NCBI GenBank assembly: GCA_002937455.1
Contig: PTJZ01000004.1
Coordinates: 62,001-126,000, forward strand
Source: Alphaproteobacteria bacterium MarineAlpha11_Bin1
GTDB taxonomy: Bacteria; Pseudomonadota; Alphaproteobacteria; MPNO01; UBA830
Length of the DNA stretch: 64,000 bases
Direction: 5' to 3'
A program made the translations under genes and the position numbers. Below are positions 62,933 through 64,000 of this stretch, one piece after another; position 1 is the first letter of the stretch, and each line of letters opens with the position of its first letter. The notes below the pieces were generated by a model that ran no database searches, had not been told where the DNA came from, and worked only from the letters and a program-made list of their open reading frames with translations.

Positions 62933-64000
62933 GAAGACTCGTCCGGGGGGGCGATCGACTGGCTGTCGATCGCGGCAGTGAAGACCTGGATCATTTCGGC
63001 TGCCTGCTTTTCCCGACTATATTTAGGAGCTGCAGCTAGGGCGTTTTTGGCGAAATTTCTACGCTTATCATCATCGTTTCGCAGCGCGAGGACAGCATCG
63101 GCAAGCGCCTCGGGGTCTTCCGGTGGTGTAATTATTCCAGCGTTTTCCAACGCTACTATTTCAGTTGCCTCGCCCTCAGGAGCGGAAATTAGCAAGGGCA
63201 ATCCCATCGCCATAGCTTCAAAAATTTTTGACGGGATCACCTCTGCAAAGGTCGGATCATTTTTTAGATGAATCAGAGCAACGTCACATAGAGACCAGAC
63301 ATCCGGCATTCGGTCCTTTGGCTGCATTGGCAAGAACACTATGTTTGATAATCCAAGTTGCTCCGCCTGTTTTACTAGCTCTTCCCGCGCGGCTCCTGCT
63401 CCGGCGAAAAGGAAACGAATTTCGTCATCATCCTTAAGGAGGTTGATCGCGTCTATTACTCGGTCAAGCGCATGCGCCATGCCATGGGTACCGACGTATC
63501 CAAGCACGAACTTCTCGGTAAGGTCATGCTCTGTCGCCAGTCCAGCATGTCGCGGTCTTGTACTGTAGCGACTTACGTCCACACCGTTGCGTACAACCTG
63601 TATTTTTGTGGCCTTGATACCCCGGCTGACCAGATTGCGTTTAAACGAGTATGTGAGTGCAGCTACTGCGGCGCTATTCTGATACAGGTATAGCTCTAGC
63701 TTCTCGATAAGACGCAGTGGCAAGGAACGTTTCATGGCACCTACCGCCACAATTGAGGCGGGCCACAAATCACCGAGCTCAAATACGAACGGGCGCCTTC
63801 TAAATACCGAGAGAAGCCAACCGCTGACGGCAGCGAAAAACTGGGGTGATGTAGAACATATTACGTCTGGTCGTTTTTCGAACAACCCGGCAATGAAGGC
63901 AGAGATCATGAAACTTATGAAATCGAGTGTCCGCCAAAAAACGCCTTTATTAGCGGCGATATACGTTTTAACTCTTACGACACGAATACCGCCCATGTCT
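62929..64000 (-). CDS. GT4-family glycosyltransferase (WbuB-like), 5' end cut by window edge
   Basis: At least 355 residues visible from an internal methionine; the codon before it (GAC, reading D-MGGIRVVRV) and the open frame to base 64000 show that the N-terminus lies outside. VVRNGVDVSRY links the two GT-B domains, and VIPSKIFEAMAMGLPLLISAPEG is the donor-binding motif. FVFELGDLWPASIVAVGAM is typical of WbuB-type transferases in O-antigen and capsule gene clusters, where they add N-acetylated amino sugars. The call is a family-level one. Confidence 0.9.
   Translation of the reverse strand, partial: DMGGIRVVRVKTYIAANKGVFWRTLDFISFMISAFIAGLFEKRPDVICSTSPQFFAAVSGWLLSVFRRRPFVFELGDLWPASIVAVGAMKRSLPLRLIEKLELYLYQNSAAVAALTYSFKRNLVSRGIKATKIQVVRNGVDVSRYSTRPRHAGLATEHDLTEKFVLGYVGTHGMAHALDRVIDAINLLKDDDEIRFLFAGAGAAREELVKQAEQLGLSNIVFLPMQPKDRMPDVWSLCDVALIHLKNDPTFAEVIPSKIFEAMAMGLPLLISAPEGEATEIVALENAGIITPPEDPEALADAVLALRNDDDKRRNFAKNALAAAPKYSREKQAAEMIQVFTAAIDSQSIAPPDESS

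Noticed and set aside
1..64000. CRISPR array, insertion sequence or intact prophage
   Set aside because: No regularly spaced repeats, no transposase or integrase reading, and no phage gene cassette was seen on either strand.

Overview
The window looks like a chromosomal segment of a Gram-negative alphaproteobacterium with moderate G+C. It carries genes for LPS and outer-membrane upkeep (lptE, a lolA-like gene, a general porin, a DUF3576 lipoprotein), a dapC-like aminotransferase beside ftsK, a CapD/PglF-type surface-glycan enzyme, ubiquinone and LON/Trm112/DUF971 housekeeping genes, and a tRNA-Gly. I could not fix the family or genus by reading alone. Both edges cut genes: a cyclopropane-fatty-acyl-phospholipid synthase on the left and a glycosyltransferase on the right.

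Layout. 0-2.5 kb: lipid-modification operon (cfa, chalcone-isomerase-like protein, MFS transporter). 2.5-7.3 kb (minus): leuS-lptE-holA, preceded by a DUF3576 lipoprotein gene. 7.3-11.5 kb: porin with a long leader, yggS, an L,D-transpeptidase and an orphan response regulator. 11.6-15.5 kb (minus): tight five-gene operon of a two-subunit aconitase X dehydratase with three SDR oxidoreductases, probably an unassigned catabolic route. 15.9-24.3 kb: dapC-like, ftsK, lolA-like, a class I glutamine amidotransferase-fold hydrolase, xthA and a copper P-type ATPase.

24.4-41.0 kb is the most interesting part. On the minus strand lie a small methyltransferase, a cyclic-nucleotide-binding protein and an ABC exporter whose nucleotide-binding domain is enlarged and has lost several canonical catalytic residues. 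Divergent from them is a tightly packed run of eleven genes: two MurG-like and two GT4 glycosyltransferases, a histidine phosphatase, a polysaccharide deacetylase, a small two-TM PH-like protein, and a complete peptide-type ABC importer with a fused double ATPase. The packing, including many 4-bp stop/start overlaps, suggests one functional unit that makes or handles a glycan or glycoconjugate. I know of no characterised system with this composition.

41-48 kb: two methyltransferases and an MBL hydrolase, then a ubiquinone-type hydroxylase and the DUF971, Trm112, LON and thioredoxin-TPR genes. 47.7-48.9 kb is a decay zone: a prolyl-tRNA-deacylase pseudogene (in-frame TAG plus frameshift), tRNA-Gly(GCC), and a relic of the C-terminus of a type I restriction HsdR subunit. 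49-53.3 kb (fumC, yeiH family, purF) is visibly A+T-richer than its surroundings. 53.6-64 kb: a methyltransferase with a Trm112-like zinc domain, an unassigned polytopic membrane protein, a thiol-dioxygenase-like cupin, an UMF1 transporter, purH and a surface-polysaccharide locus running off the right edge. All calls come from reading the sequence; no database search was run.
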